NCBI RefSeq assembly: GCF_022447245.1
Contig: NZ_JAKVBC010000045.1
Coordinates: 1-34,972, forward strand
DNA: 34,972 bases
Origin: Kordia sp.
Lineage (GTDB): Bacteria; Bacteroidota; Bacteroidia; Flavobacteriales; Flavobacteriaceae
Direction: 5' to 3'
The notes beneath the pieces are model-generated. The model was not told where the DNA came from. It saw only the letters and a list, made by a program, of their open reading frames with translations, and did no database searches. Position 1 is the first letter of the stretch; each line of letters starts with the position of its first letter. Of the stretch, positions 26,110 through 34,970 are shown in pieces. The translations under genes and the position numbers were made by a program.

Positions 26110-27801
26110 TTATCTAATCAACTTCTTATACTTAATACGCTTCGGCATCAAGTCGCCACCTAAGCGTTTCTTTTTGTTTTCTTCATAATCTGAGAAGCTT
26201 CCTTCAAAGAAATATACTTGTGAATCACCTTCAAAAGCTAAGATATGTGTACAAATACGATCTAAGAACCATCTATCATGCGAAATTACAACTGCACAAC
26301 CAGCGAAGTTTTCCAAACCTTCTTCCAAAGCACGCAAGGTATTTACGTCTAGGTCGTTTGTTGGCTCATCAAGTAACAATACGTTTCCTTCTTCTTTTAA
26401 AGTCATCGCTAAATGCAGACGATTTCGTTCTCCTCCAGAAAGTGTGCTTACTTTTTTGTTTTGCTCACTTCCTGAGAAATTAAATCGACTTAAATACGCT
26501 CTTGAATTTACTTGCTTTCCGCCCATCATGATTAATTCCTGCTCATCTGAGAAGTTTGCCCAAATTGATTTTTCAGGATCAATATTGGAATGCGATTGAT
26601 CTACATATGCCAATTTCGCTGTTTCACCAACTGTAAATGTTCCTTTATCTGCTGTTTCTTCTCCCATAATCATTCGGAAAATGGTTGTCTTTCCAGCTCC
26701 GTTTGGACCAATAATTCCAACAATTCCTGCTTGTGGTAAGTTAAACTCTAAGTTTTCATATAATAACTTATCGCCATACGCTTTGGAAACACCTGAAGCT
26801 TCTATCACATTTGTTCCTAAACGTGGTCCGTTTGGAATATAGATTTCCAGCTTCTCTTCCGTTTGTTTTTGATCTTGATTTAATAACTTGTCATAATTTT
26901 TCAAACGTGCTTTTTGCTTTGTCTGACGGCCTTTTGCTCCTTGTCGAACCCATTCTAACTCTCGCTCTAATGTTTTCTGACGCTTAGAAGCTGTTTTACT
27001 TTCTTGAGCCAAACGTTTTGCCTTCTGATCTAACCAAGAAGAATAATTTCCTTTCCAAGGAATACCTTCTCCTCTATCCAATTCTAAAATCCAGCCTGCA
27101 ACATTATCCAAGAAATACCTATCGTGCGTTACAGCAATTACGGTTCCTTTGTATTGTGCTAAATGATGCTCTAACCAATGTACTGATTCTGCATCCAAGT
27201 GGTTGGTAGGCTCATCTAATAATAAGATTTCTGGTTCTTGTAATAACAAACGACATAGAGCAACTCTACGACGTTCTCCTCCAGAAAGCACTCCAATTTT
27301 CTTATCAGGATCTGGCGTACGTAAGGCATCCATAGCAATTTCTAACTTGGTATCTAATTCCCAAGCATTGGAAGCGTCAATTTTATCCTGTAATTCCGCT
27401 TGCTTTGCCATCAACTTCTCCATTTTATCTGCATCAGAATACACTTCTTCCAAACCAAACATATCGTTGATTTTATTGTACTCATCCAATACAGCAACCG
27501 TTTCTGCTACACCTTCTTTAACAATATCTAATACTGTTTTTTCTTCATCTAATTGTGGTTCTTGCTCCAAATATCCAACATTATAACCTGGCGAAAATGT
27601 TACTTCACCTTGATAGTTCTTCTCTACTCCAGCTATAATTTTAAGTAAGGTAGATTTACCAGAACCATTTAAACCGAGAATCCCGATTTTAGCTCCGTAG
27701 AAAAAACTGAGGTATATATCTTTTAAAACTTGCTTGTTAGTACTTTGATAGGTTTTGGAAACCCTATTCATGGAAAAGATAACTTTCTTATCGTCTGACA
27801 T
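26110..27801 (-). CDS. ettA: Energy-dependent translational throttle protein EttA (ABC-F)
   Basis: 563 residues with two ABC domains and no membrane segments. Domain 1 has Walker A GLNGSGKST (43-51), signature LSGGERRR and Walker B LLLDEPTNHLD. The arm and linker follow (ESKTASKRQKTLERELEWVRQG). Domain 2 has GPNGAGKTT, LSGGERNR and LLLDEPTNDLD. The length and linker match EttA, which binds the ribosomal E site and slows translation initiation at low ATP. Single-gene unit with its own promoter. Confidence 0.92.
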   Translation of the reverse strand: MSDDKKVIFSMNRVSKTYQSTNKQVLKDIYLSFFYGAKIGILGLNGSGKSTLLKIIAGVEKNYQGEVTFSPGYNVGYLEQEPQLDEEKTVLDIVKEGVAETVAVLDEYNKINDMFGLEEVYSDADKMEKLMAKQAELQDKIDASNAWELDTKLEIAMDALRTPDPDKKIGVLSGGERRRVALCRLLLQEPEILLLDEPTNHLDAESVHWLEHHLAQYKGTVIAVTHDRYFLDNVAGWILELDRGEGIPWKGNYSSWLDQKAKRLAQESKTASKRQKTLERELEWVRQGAKGRQTKQKARLKNYDKLLNQDQKQTEEKLEIYIPNGPRLGTNVIEASGVSKAYGDKLLYENLEFNLPQAGIVGIIGPNGAGKTTIFRMIMGEETADKGTFTVGETAKLAYVDQSHSNIDPEKSIWANFSDEQELIMMGGKQVNSRAYLSRFNFSGSEQNKKVSTLSGGERNRLHLAMTLKEEGNVLLLDEPTNDLDVNTLRALEEGLENFAGCAVVISHDRWFLDRICTHILAFEGDSQVYFFEGSFSDYEENKKKRLGGDLMPKRIKYKKLIR

Positions 27802-27831
27802 AATTATGCTTTAATTTAATTGCTTATATAG

Positions 27832-27839
27832 CAAATATA
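27832..27839 (-). promoter_or_regulatory. -7 promoter box of ettA
   Basis: The reverse strand reads TATATTTG followed by C, 30 bases upstream of the ATG at 27801. Confidence 0.5.
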
Positions 27840-28460
27840 CATAATGAACTCGTTTAAACTTTTTCTATTTGCTAAAAAATGGATCTTTTTGACACTGTTT
27901 TCTTCTTTTTTTCGCTACGTATTGCCGCTATTCAACTCAGAAAAGTTTTCAATCATTTAATTTTTACATCTTTCAAATCTAAAATACATGTGTATTTCGA
28001 TAGATGATTTTTATAAAATACACGGCTGTAATACGATTATCATCAAGGAGGTTTTGTTCTTTTCTCTTGACCTTTTATTCAATTCATCAAGAGGTTTTGA
28101 CATTTTGCTACCTAGAAAAATAAAGTTTACTAAGTATTAAACTTTATTTTGATACGTATTAAATATATTTTTCTTCACTTGAATAAATACAAATAGTCTT
28201 CTGCTTTTTATCAATTTCTCTTGAGAAGAAAACATAAACGTAAAGTAGTTTTCAAACTATTCAAAAGAGATTTATCCAATTTTCTTCAAGCTGAACTAAT
28301 ATTTCATCTTCATACAGACTGTTTATCAAACATTTAAACCATTAAACACATACATTTAGAATCTTTTTTACATTTTTTTTCAGTTTTAGAAAACCATCTT
28401 CTCATTTCACTCGTATATAAAAGCGTAAACAGTAAAAATCTATTTAAAAACTTAAAAATT
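27840..28460. other. 620-bp gap without a gene
   Basis: AT-rich, no ORF of note. It holds a near-direct repeat CATCAAGGAGGTTTTG (28041-28056) / CATCAAGAGGTTTTG (28085-28099) and the hairpin at 28119-28148. I see no gene remnant, tRNA or insertion sequence. Confidence 0.5.
28119..28148. terminator. AT-rich hairpin in the ettA-DUF4331 gap
   Basis: An 11-bp perfect stem AATAAAGTTTA / TAAACTTTATT with an 8-nt loop. No long T-run, so it could be a weak terminator or an operator-like site. Confidence 0.3.
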
Positions 28461-29111
28461 ATGAAACGAGTAACAACCATTCTGGGAATCAATATTGTAT
28501 TGATAGGAAGTTTCTTTTTAATTGTTGCTGATCATATTGATGCTCCAGCAGAACAAGGAACTAGTTCTGACATTACCGATTTCTAAGCCTTTCAAGGAGA
28601 AAACAGCAACAATATTGCTTTTGTTGTAAACACACAAGGATTATTGAGTCCAGCAGCTACAGGAAATGCCGCATTCGATGAAAACACATTGATTGAAATT
28701 AATATTGATAAAACAAGAGACAATATTGAAGATTTGGTCATTCAAGCAATTCCAAGAGGAGACCAAATGTACTTTTTTGGTCCTGCAGCACCTAGCGCAA
28801 CTGGATTAAACAGCGATATTGAAACTTCTGGAACTACTTCGTCCGTAGACATTACACAATACGGAAGTAATACCGTAATTGCTACAAATAACGGAATGCA
28901 GTTTTTTGCAGGCCCGAGAGACGATCCTTTCTTTATGGATTTTGCTCAGTATGGTGAAATCATCACAAGAAACGCTACGAGTTTTAACGATCCGGGAACA
29001 GATACATTTGCAGGTTCTAATGTATTATCAATCGTAATAGAAGTACCAAAATCACTCATTGGAGGTTCAAGAACAATCAATGTTTGGACAGAAGGAAAAG
29101 AAAAACAATAA
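28461..29111 (+). pseudogene. DUF4331 protein, interrupted by TAA at codon 42
   Basis: ATG 28461 gives a signal sequence (ILGINIVLIGSFFLIVA) and the family start DHIDAPAEQGTSSDITDF. A TAA at 28584-28586 then interrupts, exactly where a Tyr (TAT/TAC) is expected before AFQGEN. The frame then runs on to 29111 through LLSPAATGNAAFDENTLIEIN, QAIPRGDQMYFFGP and IEVPKSLIGGSRTINVW. Only one lesion is visible. The family is exported and of unknown function, and in Bacteroidetes it often sits near a SigK-type sigma factor and a TPR protein, as it does here. Confidence 0.85.
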
Positions 29112-29146
29112 TCAATCAACAATTACACTTATAAAAACTATTAAAA

Positions 29147-29704
29147 ATGAAAACTATACAATCTATATTCGGAATGGCAATCTTAAGCATGTTCTTGTTC
29201 ACAAGTTGCTCTTCTGATGATAATACTATTACAATTGATAATATGCCTGATTTTTCAGGAACATTTGCACAACAAGACCAAATGGGAAGACCTGCGGTAA
29301 ATACTGTTTTTGTATCTGCGGCAAGCAAAGATTCCTTTAATACCACAATTCCGTCATAACAAAATGCCGCTTTTCAGAATTTATTTCAAACCAATTTAAC
29401 AGCATTGAGTCCTGCTTTTACTAATCTTGGTGATCAGAATGCTTTGGGGCAAGATGCAACAGCATTTACTGGTTTGTTAGCGACCGATGTTCTCAATGTT
29501 TCTTTGGATGGAACTACTACTTTTTATGATGAAACGAATGTATCAACAGGTCGTGCTTTGGCAGATGATGTTATTACTGTAGAATTACTATTAATTTTTG
29601 GCGGCGAAGACTTCACAGAAAACCCAACACTTTCTGATGATCGTATAGACGCCAACGACAAACCTTTTTTGTCCTCATTTCCATACTTTGCCACACCCTG
29701 TTAA
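29147..29704 (+). pseudogene. DUF4331 lipoprotein, interrupted by TAA at codon 71
   Basis: ATG 29147 gives a lipoprotein signal (LSMFLFTSCSSDD). The frame reads DFSGTFAQQDQMGRPAVNTVF, then NTTIPS, then TAA at 29357-29359, and continues in frame with QNAAFQNLFQTNLTALSPAF ... VSTGRALADDVITVELLLIFGG to a stop at 29702-29704. Short spacing (35 bp) after the first DUF4331 gene suggests an operon. One lesion only. Confidence 0.85.
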
Positions 29705-29820
29705 TCTGATTTGCTATCAGAACATTTGGAACTTACAATTTAACGTATTTTTTAGTTGAACGATCACGCTAGATGCTCTCTGTTTTTTAAAAACCAAATT
29801 CAAACTGAAAAATTAATCTA

Positions 29821-31120
29821 ATGAATACCAAAGTCGCCTTTCAAATTATTGGAGTTTGTTCTCTTCTTACAAGCTGCACTTCAACTCCATCACAAAAAAT
29901 TACAGCTTCTGAATCATATAATGCATGTTTAGAAGTTGCTGAAAATACAACGGTTGAAACTGCTACCGAAATTCACAAATTTTGGTCAGAAAAACTCGAA
30001 AAAATGCCGGATCAATATCCGTATCATAGCAAAATTGCGAATGCGGAAACACAATTGTTTGACGCCACAGGAAATATTACACATTTAGCAGAAGCTGCTC
30101 GTCATTTGGAATTGGTGAATGAACGCACCAAGTATCAAAATGCCAATTACATTCGAAGTCTAGCTCGAAACTATATTTCACAACACCGCTTTCAGGAAGC
30201 ACTCGTATTACTTCAAAAAGTAGAAGTGTTGGGTGAAAATCTACAAGCCACAAAAAAATATTGTTTGATGTGCATTTAGAATTGGGAAATACAAAGGAAG
30301 CTTCCATCTACCTCAACATTTTTAAGAATGAAAATAGCTTTGACGCTATGATCAGACTTTCTTAATGTTACGATCATTAAGGAAAATTACTCGCAGCCAT
30401 TAGGATGATGGAGAAAGCTGTGAAAAAAGCAGAAGATGCCAATAATATAGCATTAAAGCAATGGTCCAATACCAACTTAGCTGATTTTTATGGGCAAGCA
30501 GGTAGCATTAAAGAATCGTATGCACATTACACATTGCTTTAAAGCTTTGGCACTAAATCCAAACGATGCGTATGCTAAAAAAGGTGTTGCGTGGATTGTG
30601 TTTTCGCATGAAAAAAATCCTGAAGAAGCCTTGCGAATTTTAAATACCATCATGTCACAACACAAAGCACCTGATTATTACTTATTGAAAGCTGAAATTG
30701 CAGAATTTATGGGAAAAGAGCAGAAAAAGAACAAAACATTCAAGCGTTTGTAAAAGCGATTGAAGATGAAAACTATGGTGTGATGTACACGGCATATATA
30801 ATTACAGTGTTGGATGAAGAATTGAATGCTACTAAAAAGCGCTGGAAATGGCGCAACAAGAAGTGGAATTGCGTCCTGCGGCACAAGCGTATGATTTATT
30901 AGCTTGGACCTATTATCTAAAAGAAAATACAACAAAAGCGTTGGGAATTATAGAACAGCATGTGATTGACAAAACCCTTGAACCTGTAGCAATGTATCAT
31001 TTAGCAGAAATACTAAAAGCAAATGGAAATATAACTTTTATACAAGATATAAAATCAGCATTGTTGGAAAGCAGTTTTGAACTCGGTCTGGTGATGACAG
31101 AAAAAATAGAACAACTATAA
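29821..31120 (+). pseudogene. TPR lipoprotein, several frameshifts and stops
   Basis: ATG 29821 gives a lipoprotein signal (FQIIGVCSLLTSC) and TPR-like helices. The frame breaks at a run of seven A's (30252-30258), continues with LLFDVHLELGNTKEASIYLN, meets TAA at 30363 and 30378, and shifts again near 30540, 30718 and 30838. Joined, the pieces give an otherwise normal TPR protein (ADFYGQAGSIKESYAHY, KALALNPNDAYAKKG, LLAWTYYLKENTTKALG) ending at 31120. It is more damaged than the DUF4331 genes in front of it. It would act in the periplasm or outer membrane with them. Confidence 0.82.
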
Positions 31121-31174
31121 CTCTTTGTTAATTATTAAAGAACTAACTTTTTGTTAGACACTTGGTTTTTATTC

Positions 31175-31206
31175 AAAAGGCACTTTGTGATGAAGTGTCT
31201 TTTTTA
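31175..31206. terminator. Terminator between TPR pseudogene and lipoprotein gene
   Basis: AAAAGGCACTT (31175-31185), a 7-nt loop, then AAGTGTCTTTTTT, with one G-T pair. Serves both convergent genes. Confidence 0.7.
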
Positions 31207-31207
31207 T

Positions 31208-31915
31208 TTATTCTTCTATGGTTTCAATTGGCGGCGGTGGCAGAGGAATTAAATTGGTTCTTTCCAAATCTAATCGTATTGTTAATGGGAATGTTTCTTT
31301 TAAAAAATTTAATTCTTTGACATTTAAATCACATATTTTTTTGGAAAAGATTTCTTGTGAATAACTTTTATAAATCATATTATACCCTTGTTTAATATTC
31401 GTAAATACTTTTTCAATACTATCTTTGGGAGCATTTTCATACCAACAAATGGAAGTTTTATTTTTGTAAATCACCTCACCATCAATATAGTTATCACGCA
31501 TCCAATATTTTATAGAATCTATAAGAATGAGTTCATGTTCCATTAATAATAAACCGTTTTTATTTAATAAAGCTCGAGCCTCATGACGCCTTATAAAACA
31601 AATTATCATTGCATTATTACACATTTTATTATATTTAACTTTTACCATATCCCCATTCGTTAATGTTAATCCAAAAACTACAAATTCTCCACACACATTT
31701 GTGCTTAGTTTCTCTTCTAAAGAGCGAAGTAATGATTTCGTTTCTAATTGATAATCTACTTTTATTTTTTTGAGCGAATCTGCCACTGAAAATAGATGAA
31801 CTTCATTCGGACAGTGTGTAGTAGTATCAATATTAGAAACTTGTTCTTTTTGCTTGCATCCAACTAAAAAGAGAACTAAGAATAAAAACGGAACTGACAG
31901 TTGTAGAGTTTTCAT
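31208..31915 (-). CDS. Lipoprotein of unknown function
   Basis: 235 residues from the ATG at 31915; an upstream ATG (31948) would place 11 charged residues before the signal and is less likely. It has a lipoprotein signal (LFLVLFLVGC). The rest is a mixed alpha/beta domain with four extra cysteines (HCPNEV, TNVCGEF, KMCNNAM, ICFIRR) and a Pro-rich tail (IPLPPPPIETIEE). I do not recognise a family. It is the only intact gene between the broken TPR and anti-sigma genes. Confidence 0.65.
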   Translation of the reverse strand: MKTLQLSVPFLFLVLFLVGCKQKEQVSNIDTTTHCPNEVHLFSVADSLKKIKVDYQLETKSLLRSLEEKLSTNVCGEFVVFGLTLTNGDMVKVKYNKMCNNAMIICFIRRHEARALLNKNGLLLMEHELILIDSIKYWMRDNYIDGEVIYKNKTSICWYENAPKDSIEKVFTNIKQGYNMIYKSYSQEIFSKKICDLNVKELNFLKETFPLTIRLDLERTNLIPLPPPPIETIEE

Positions 31916-32142
31916 GAAAATGATTGGTTTGTTCTTAGTTCTTCCCAAAAAATTATACCATACACATTGACTTTTATATAAAGGATAAGTAAAGTTTATT
32001 GTTTAAAAAGTTGGCATACAAATACACTATTTTTTTAAAATTATGACAAAAACAAATTCTTAATTATACAAAACCGACTGCTAAACATTTTTTTTAAGTA
32101 TTTCATTTCCTTATTGAACCCTATTAATCAAAATCTTACATT

Positions 32143-32286
32143 ATAAAAAAAAGAAATTTTAAATCATTAACACTCAACAAAAAGTCAATTTCTAATTTTG
32201 AAGTAACTGCCGCAACTTTTGGTGGACGTGGCGCAAGTGAGCGACTTACCGAATGTAGAAATGATTATTGTATCCGTTTTAGCTAG
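32143..32286 (+). pseudogene. Small GG-leader peptide (RiPP-precursor-like) 1, ATG replaced by ATA
   Basis: From an ATA at 32143 the frame reads KKRNFKSLTLNKKSISNFEV, then TAATFGG, then RGASERLTECRNDYCIRFS and TAG: 47 residues. The Lys-rich N-terminus with KSLxLxKxxIS and a Gly-Gly resembles leader peptides of Bacteroidetes 'GG-type' natural-product precursors. The short core has two cysteines in C-x-x-D-Y-C. No ATG, GTG or TTG is in the right place; ATA could be a mutated ATG. A terminator follows at 32335. No modification or export gene is nearby. Confidence 0.5.
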
Positions 32287-32334
32287 TTGTTCTGTGTATT
32301 GCTAAACAGGTATGACATAAATATCTTTGAAAAG

Positions 32335-32366
32335 AAAAGTGAACCAAATTGGTTCACTTTTTATTT
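32335..32366 (+). terminator. Terminator after peptide gene 1
   Basis: An 11-bp stem AAAAGTGAACC / GGTTCACTTTT with loop AAATT, followed by T-rich sequence. Confidence 0.8.
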
Positions 32367-32477
32367 TTAAAAATCTAAAAAAAAACTGATATCCTGATAA
32401 TTACGGTTTTTTACGTAACAACTTCTCACTACATTTTTTTAACTTAAAGTATTGTCCAACTTCAACTTTTTACAATC

Positions 32478-32719
32478 ATAAAAAAAATTAAAGAGTCTAC
32501 AATTTAAAAAAACAGACGATTTCTAAATTAAATGGAAAGAAGATTTATGGAGGAACGGATCCGCAATTTACCAAAGAAAGTTGTCCACCGAGTTTTGTGC
32601 ATTACCCGACTAGAATTCCGCATCAATGTCCAGATCCTACAGAACTACCAGATTGTCATCTTTCAGAAGTTCCTGAATGCCATAACAATTTATCATGCGA
32701 AACCGACTATTGTGATTAA
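32478..32719 (+). pseudogene. Small GG-leader peptide (RiPP-precursor-like) 2, frame-damaged
   Basis: The sense frame from about 32504 reads LKKQTISKLNGKKIYGG, then a core with six cysteines (ESCPPS, HQCPDP, PDCHLS, PECHNN, LSCETDYCD) and TAA at 32717-32719. Just upstream, in a different frame, KKLKSLQ (32482-32502) completes the leader, so one extra base lies near 32503-32505. The expected start reads ATA (32478) and also needs one base removed. Leader and C-terminal C-x-x-D-Y-C match peptide 1. About 77 residues if repaired. The longer ORF in another frame here (from 32532) is a shadow. Confidence 0.5.
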
Positions 32720-32743
32720 AAACTAGTAATGAAAAGGGAAATA

Positions 32744-33628
32744 TCAGTTTTGAAAAGCGGTTGCTTCCACTAAGCTAATCGGGAAGTAGTTCGCTTTTCT
32801 TTGTGCAATTTTTTCAGGATTCGAAGCCACAACACCAAGCGTATACAATTGCTCTAATGTTGGCGATTCGCTTCCGCCTGCTGGTTCTTAGGTAATTCCA
32901 AAGGCTTCTGATTCGTTTGCGTTCTTTAAATCAAACACTTTGTCTTGATCTGTGGTAAAGTTTTCTATGATTCCCAAACTTATTGGCGTCAACGGATCTA
33001 ATTTTAAAGACCAAACCTGATACACTTTTCCTGCTGGCAGTTCTGGCAATCCTTTCAAGTCTACATATATATTATTAGATTTTTTATCCCAATATACCTT
33101 AGCATGCGAATCTGGAGAAACTACTTTTCCGCCTAGTGGCACTGAAATGATGTCTTTGGTTCGTAACACATCTAGCAATTCGTTAGCTGCTGTTAAATCA
33201 TTATTTGCTTTATAAATCTGCTCTTTTAGCGCTTCTCTTTCTGCGCGCACTGTTTCAATTTGAGATTCTAAATCAGGTTTTAACATCATGGTAAATACCA
33301 ATCCTGCCGCAAACACAACAGCTGCTGCCCAACCTACATAGCTAAATATCGAACGTTTCTTTTTCAGTGGAATCAAAGGAATATCATCTGAATCATCAGT
33401 ATTTGAAAGATTTAACTTTTCTCTGATAACATCAAAACTTGTAACAGTTTTTCTAGTATCTGTAGCTGCAGTAAGGTTTACAATAGTCGCTTCAATGGAA
33501 AGTACTTCTTGCTTTACTTCAGGATACTTTTGCATAATGGCATGCACTTGCTCGTTTTCTTGTTCATAAAGCGCGACTGCTACATACAGTTCTAATATTC
33601 CAGATACTATGTATTCCTTGCTATCCAT
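32744..33628 (-). pseudogene. RskA-like anti-sigma factor with an in-frame TAA near the C-terminus
   Basis: The open part (246 residues, to 32888) has an N-terminal cytoplasmic domain (YIVSGILELYVAVALYEQENEQV), one membrane helix (about 93-115, VGWAAAVVFAAGLVFTMM), a coiled coil, and the RskA C-terminal domain (KVYWDKKSNNIYVDLKGLP, VYQVWSLKLDP). A TAA at 32888-32890 stops it at GIT, and the same frame continues with EPAGGSESPTLEQLYTLGVV, which is the normal family ending. The frame then runs on to TGA 32744, so the natural stop may also be lost. The missing piece is short (about 20 conserved residues), so some function cannot be excluded. The start overlaps the sigma gene stop (TAATG). Confidence 0.8.
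32752..32799 (+). terminator. Hairpin after peptide gene 2
   Basis: The outer stem GAAAAGCG / CGCTTTTC (8 bp) and inner stem CTTCC / GGAAG are followed by TTTG. It lies inside the readthrough tail of the convergent anti-sigma gene. Confidence 0.5.
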
Positions 33629-34156
33629 TATTCTTCCAGTGCTTTTCTAAGTTCACTAATGCAATTTCTATTTCTAGTTTTTACAGTTCCTAAAGGTATT
33701 TCGAGGGTTTCGGCAGTTTCCTTTTGTGTAAATCCTCTAAAGTAAATTAAATAAAAATTTGCTTACACTTTTCGGCAAGCTTTCCTATATATTTTTTTAT
33801 ACCAATGGCATTGATTTTTTGCTCTAAATTATCATTACTATCAATATTATGTACGAAGAAATCAATGTCTTGGTTTTACTGTGCATTCTTAAATGATTTT
33901 GAACGGACTTTATCAATGGCAGCATTTCTTGCAATATTGAGCAACCAGATAAAAAAACGACCTTTTTAGCGATATATGCATCCGATTTATTCCAAGCTTT
34001 TATAAAGACATCTTGCATAACTTTAGCCGCAATATCGTCATTTTTAACAATAGTGTTTATAACACCAAAAATACTTTCATTATACATTTCGTATAACTTT
34101 TCAAAGGCTTTGGCGTCCTTGTTTTTAAATTGCTCCATAAGAGTATCTAACTCCAT
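33628..34156 (-). pseudogene. SigK-type ECF sigma factor with two frameshifts and a stop
   Basis: Region 2 is readable from ATG 34156 (KNKDAKAFEKLYEMYNESIFGVI ... MQDVFIKAWNKSDAYIAKK). A 1-nt loss in the A-run at 33963-33967 shifts the frame; the correct frame goes on GRFFIWLLNIARNAAIDKVRSKSFK. It meets TAA at 33876-33878, and shifts again near 33741-33757 before region 4 (FRGFTQKETAETLEIPLGTVKTRNRNCISELRKALEE). The repaired protein would end in TAATG, overlapping the anti-sigma start, the usual sigma/anti-sigma coupling. Confidence 0.85.
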
Positions 34157-34244
34157 GAAGTTACATTGCTTCTACAGAAAGTGTTGTCGTTTTATACAAA
34201 GAGTTAAAGCTACATTTTTTTGCAAATTCTACATTTTTTCCCAT

Positions 34245-34267
34245 AAAAAAACTTCCTAAAATGGAAG
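34245..34267 (-). terminator. Terminator after the CAL67264 gene
   Basis: The minus strand reads CTTCC, loop ATTTTA, GGAAG and then seven T's. Confidence 0.75.
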
Positions 34268-34299
34268 CCTTATCATGTCATAGTATAGTTGTTGTTGCG

Positions 34300-34476
34300 C
34301 TACACTCTACCTTTTAATGCATTAAAAACCCATGCAATGGCAAAAAATCCTATTCCAACAGCTGCAAATCCATATCCCGCAACATCGTCATATCTAAAAG
34401 CTCCAAGAGCAATTAAACCCATGCCTACTAAGATCATTATCAATGTAGCCCAACCTAATACTGTATTTTTGTTCAT
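34300..34476 (-). CDS. CAL67264 family small membrane protein
   Basis: 58 residues from the ATG at 34476 (an ATG two codons earlier, at 34482, is possible). Two membrane helices (VLGWATLIMILVGMGLIALGAF and YGFAAVGIGFFAIAWVFNAL) flank a FRYDDVAG turn; the protein ends ALKGRV. This matches the very conserved flavobacterial family CAL67264, of unknown function. A structured leader lies upstream and a terminator follows. Confidence 0.82.
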   Translation of the reverse strand: MNKNTVLGWATLIMILVGMGLIALGAFRYDDVAGYGFAAVGIGFFAIAWVFNALKGRV

Positions 34477-34505
34477 TCTCATAATTTGATATTTTGGCAG
34501 ATCTC

Positions 34506-34535
34506 CAATACAACTCCACTCCGTGTAGTGTATTG
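34506..34535 (-). promoter_or_regulatory. Structured 5' leader hairpin of the CAL67264 gene
   Basis: The arms CAATAC (34506-34511) / GTATTG (34530-34535) are extended by ACT/AGT and CAC/GTG with a bulge and a mismatch, with loop TCC. GC content is far above the flanks, and it lies 30 bases before the start codon on the transcribed strand. I do not recognise a known riboswitch. Confidence 0.35.
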
Positions 34536-34730
34536 CAGTCAGGCTTTCGGCTTATCTTTTTTTTATTATTTAAAAACAAAATTTACTGATATTTAAACAT
34601 ATAAATAATAGCAGAATGCCCAGTTGACGCTTAATCGTATTCGTTTGTGTATTCTTATTTCATTAAGTTATACTTTTCAAAAATATGGATAAATCTTTAA
34701 ATTACTTTGCTTTTTTTAAACAAAAATAAC

Positions 34731-34749
34731 TACGTAAAAAGATTACGTA
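34731..34749. repeat. Inverted repeat TACGTAA-n5-TTACGTA
   Basis: A perfect 7-bp repeat with a 5-nt spacer, 50 bases upstream of the small frame at 34799. Could be an operator. The rest of 34580-34798 holds nothing I recognise. Confidence 0.3.
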
Positions 34750-34798
34750 TGAATATTTTAGTTTAGCAAAGTAATTAATCGATTTTAAAATATTCAAA

Positions 34799-34929
34799 AT
34801 GACTTCAGAAGAGAGCTTTAAAAGAAAAAATACACTGCCTATAAGTTCATACACAAGAAATCCACCAACAATACTATAGCTGTAAGCTTCCCCATTTTTG
34901 AAGACTTACCCTTTTTCGGACAGTTCTAA
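34799..34929 (+). pseudogene. Possible small gene with one frameshift
   Basis: ATG 34799 reads MTSEESFKRKNTLPISSYTR, then NPPTIL and TAG. With a 1-base shift near 34865 the frame continues NNTIAVSFPIFEDLPFFGQF to TAA at 34927. A strong palindromic terminator-like element follows 15 bases later, which supports a real transcript end. I do not recognise a family. Confidence 0.25.
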
Positions 34930-34944
34930 ATTAAACAAAATAGA

Positions 34945-34970
34945 TTACAAAGGGGCTAGCCCCTTTGTAA
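34945..34970. terminator. 26-bp perfect palindrome at the window edge
   Basis: TTACAAAGGGGCT followed directly by its reverse complement AGCCCCTTTGTAA. It works as a strong hairpin on either strand. It could be a terminator or a repeated palindrome; the right flank is outside the window. Confidence 0.6.

Noticed and set aside
28041-28099. CRISPR-like repeat pair in the ettA gap
   Set aside because: Only two imperfect 15-16 base copies with one spacer and no cas genes.
32532-32726. Plus-strand 64-codon frame starting with ATG
   Set aside because: The neighbouring frame carries a GG leader and a six-cysteine core with a stop just before a hairpin; this one has no recognisable composition.
7169-34156. 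Stop-codon reassignment to explain the many in-frame stops
   Set aside because: Intact genes in the same window end normally at TAA, and the stops replace different residues (Tyr, Trp, Ser, Leu or Lys by context). Frameshifts occur as well, so ordinary decay fits better.
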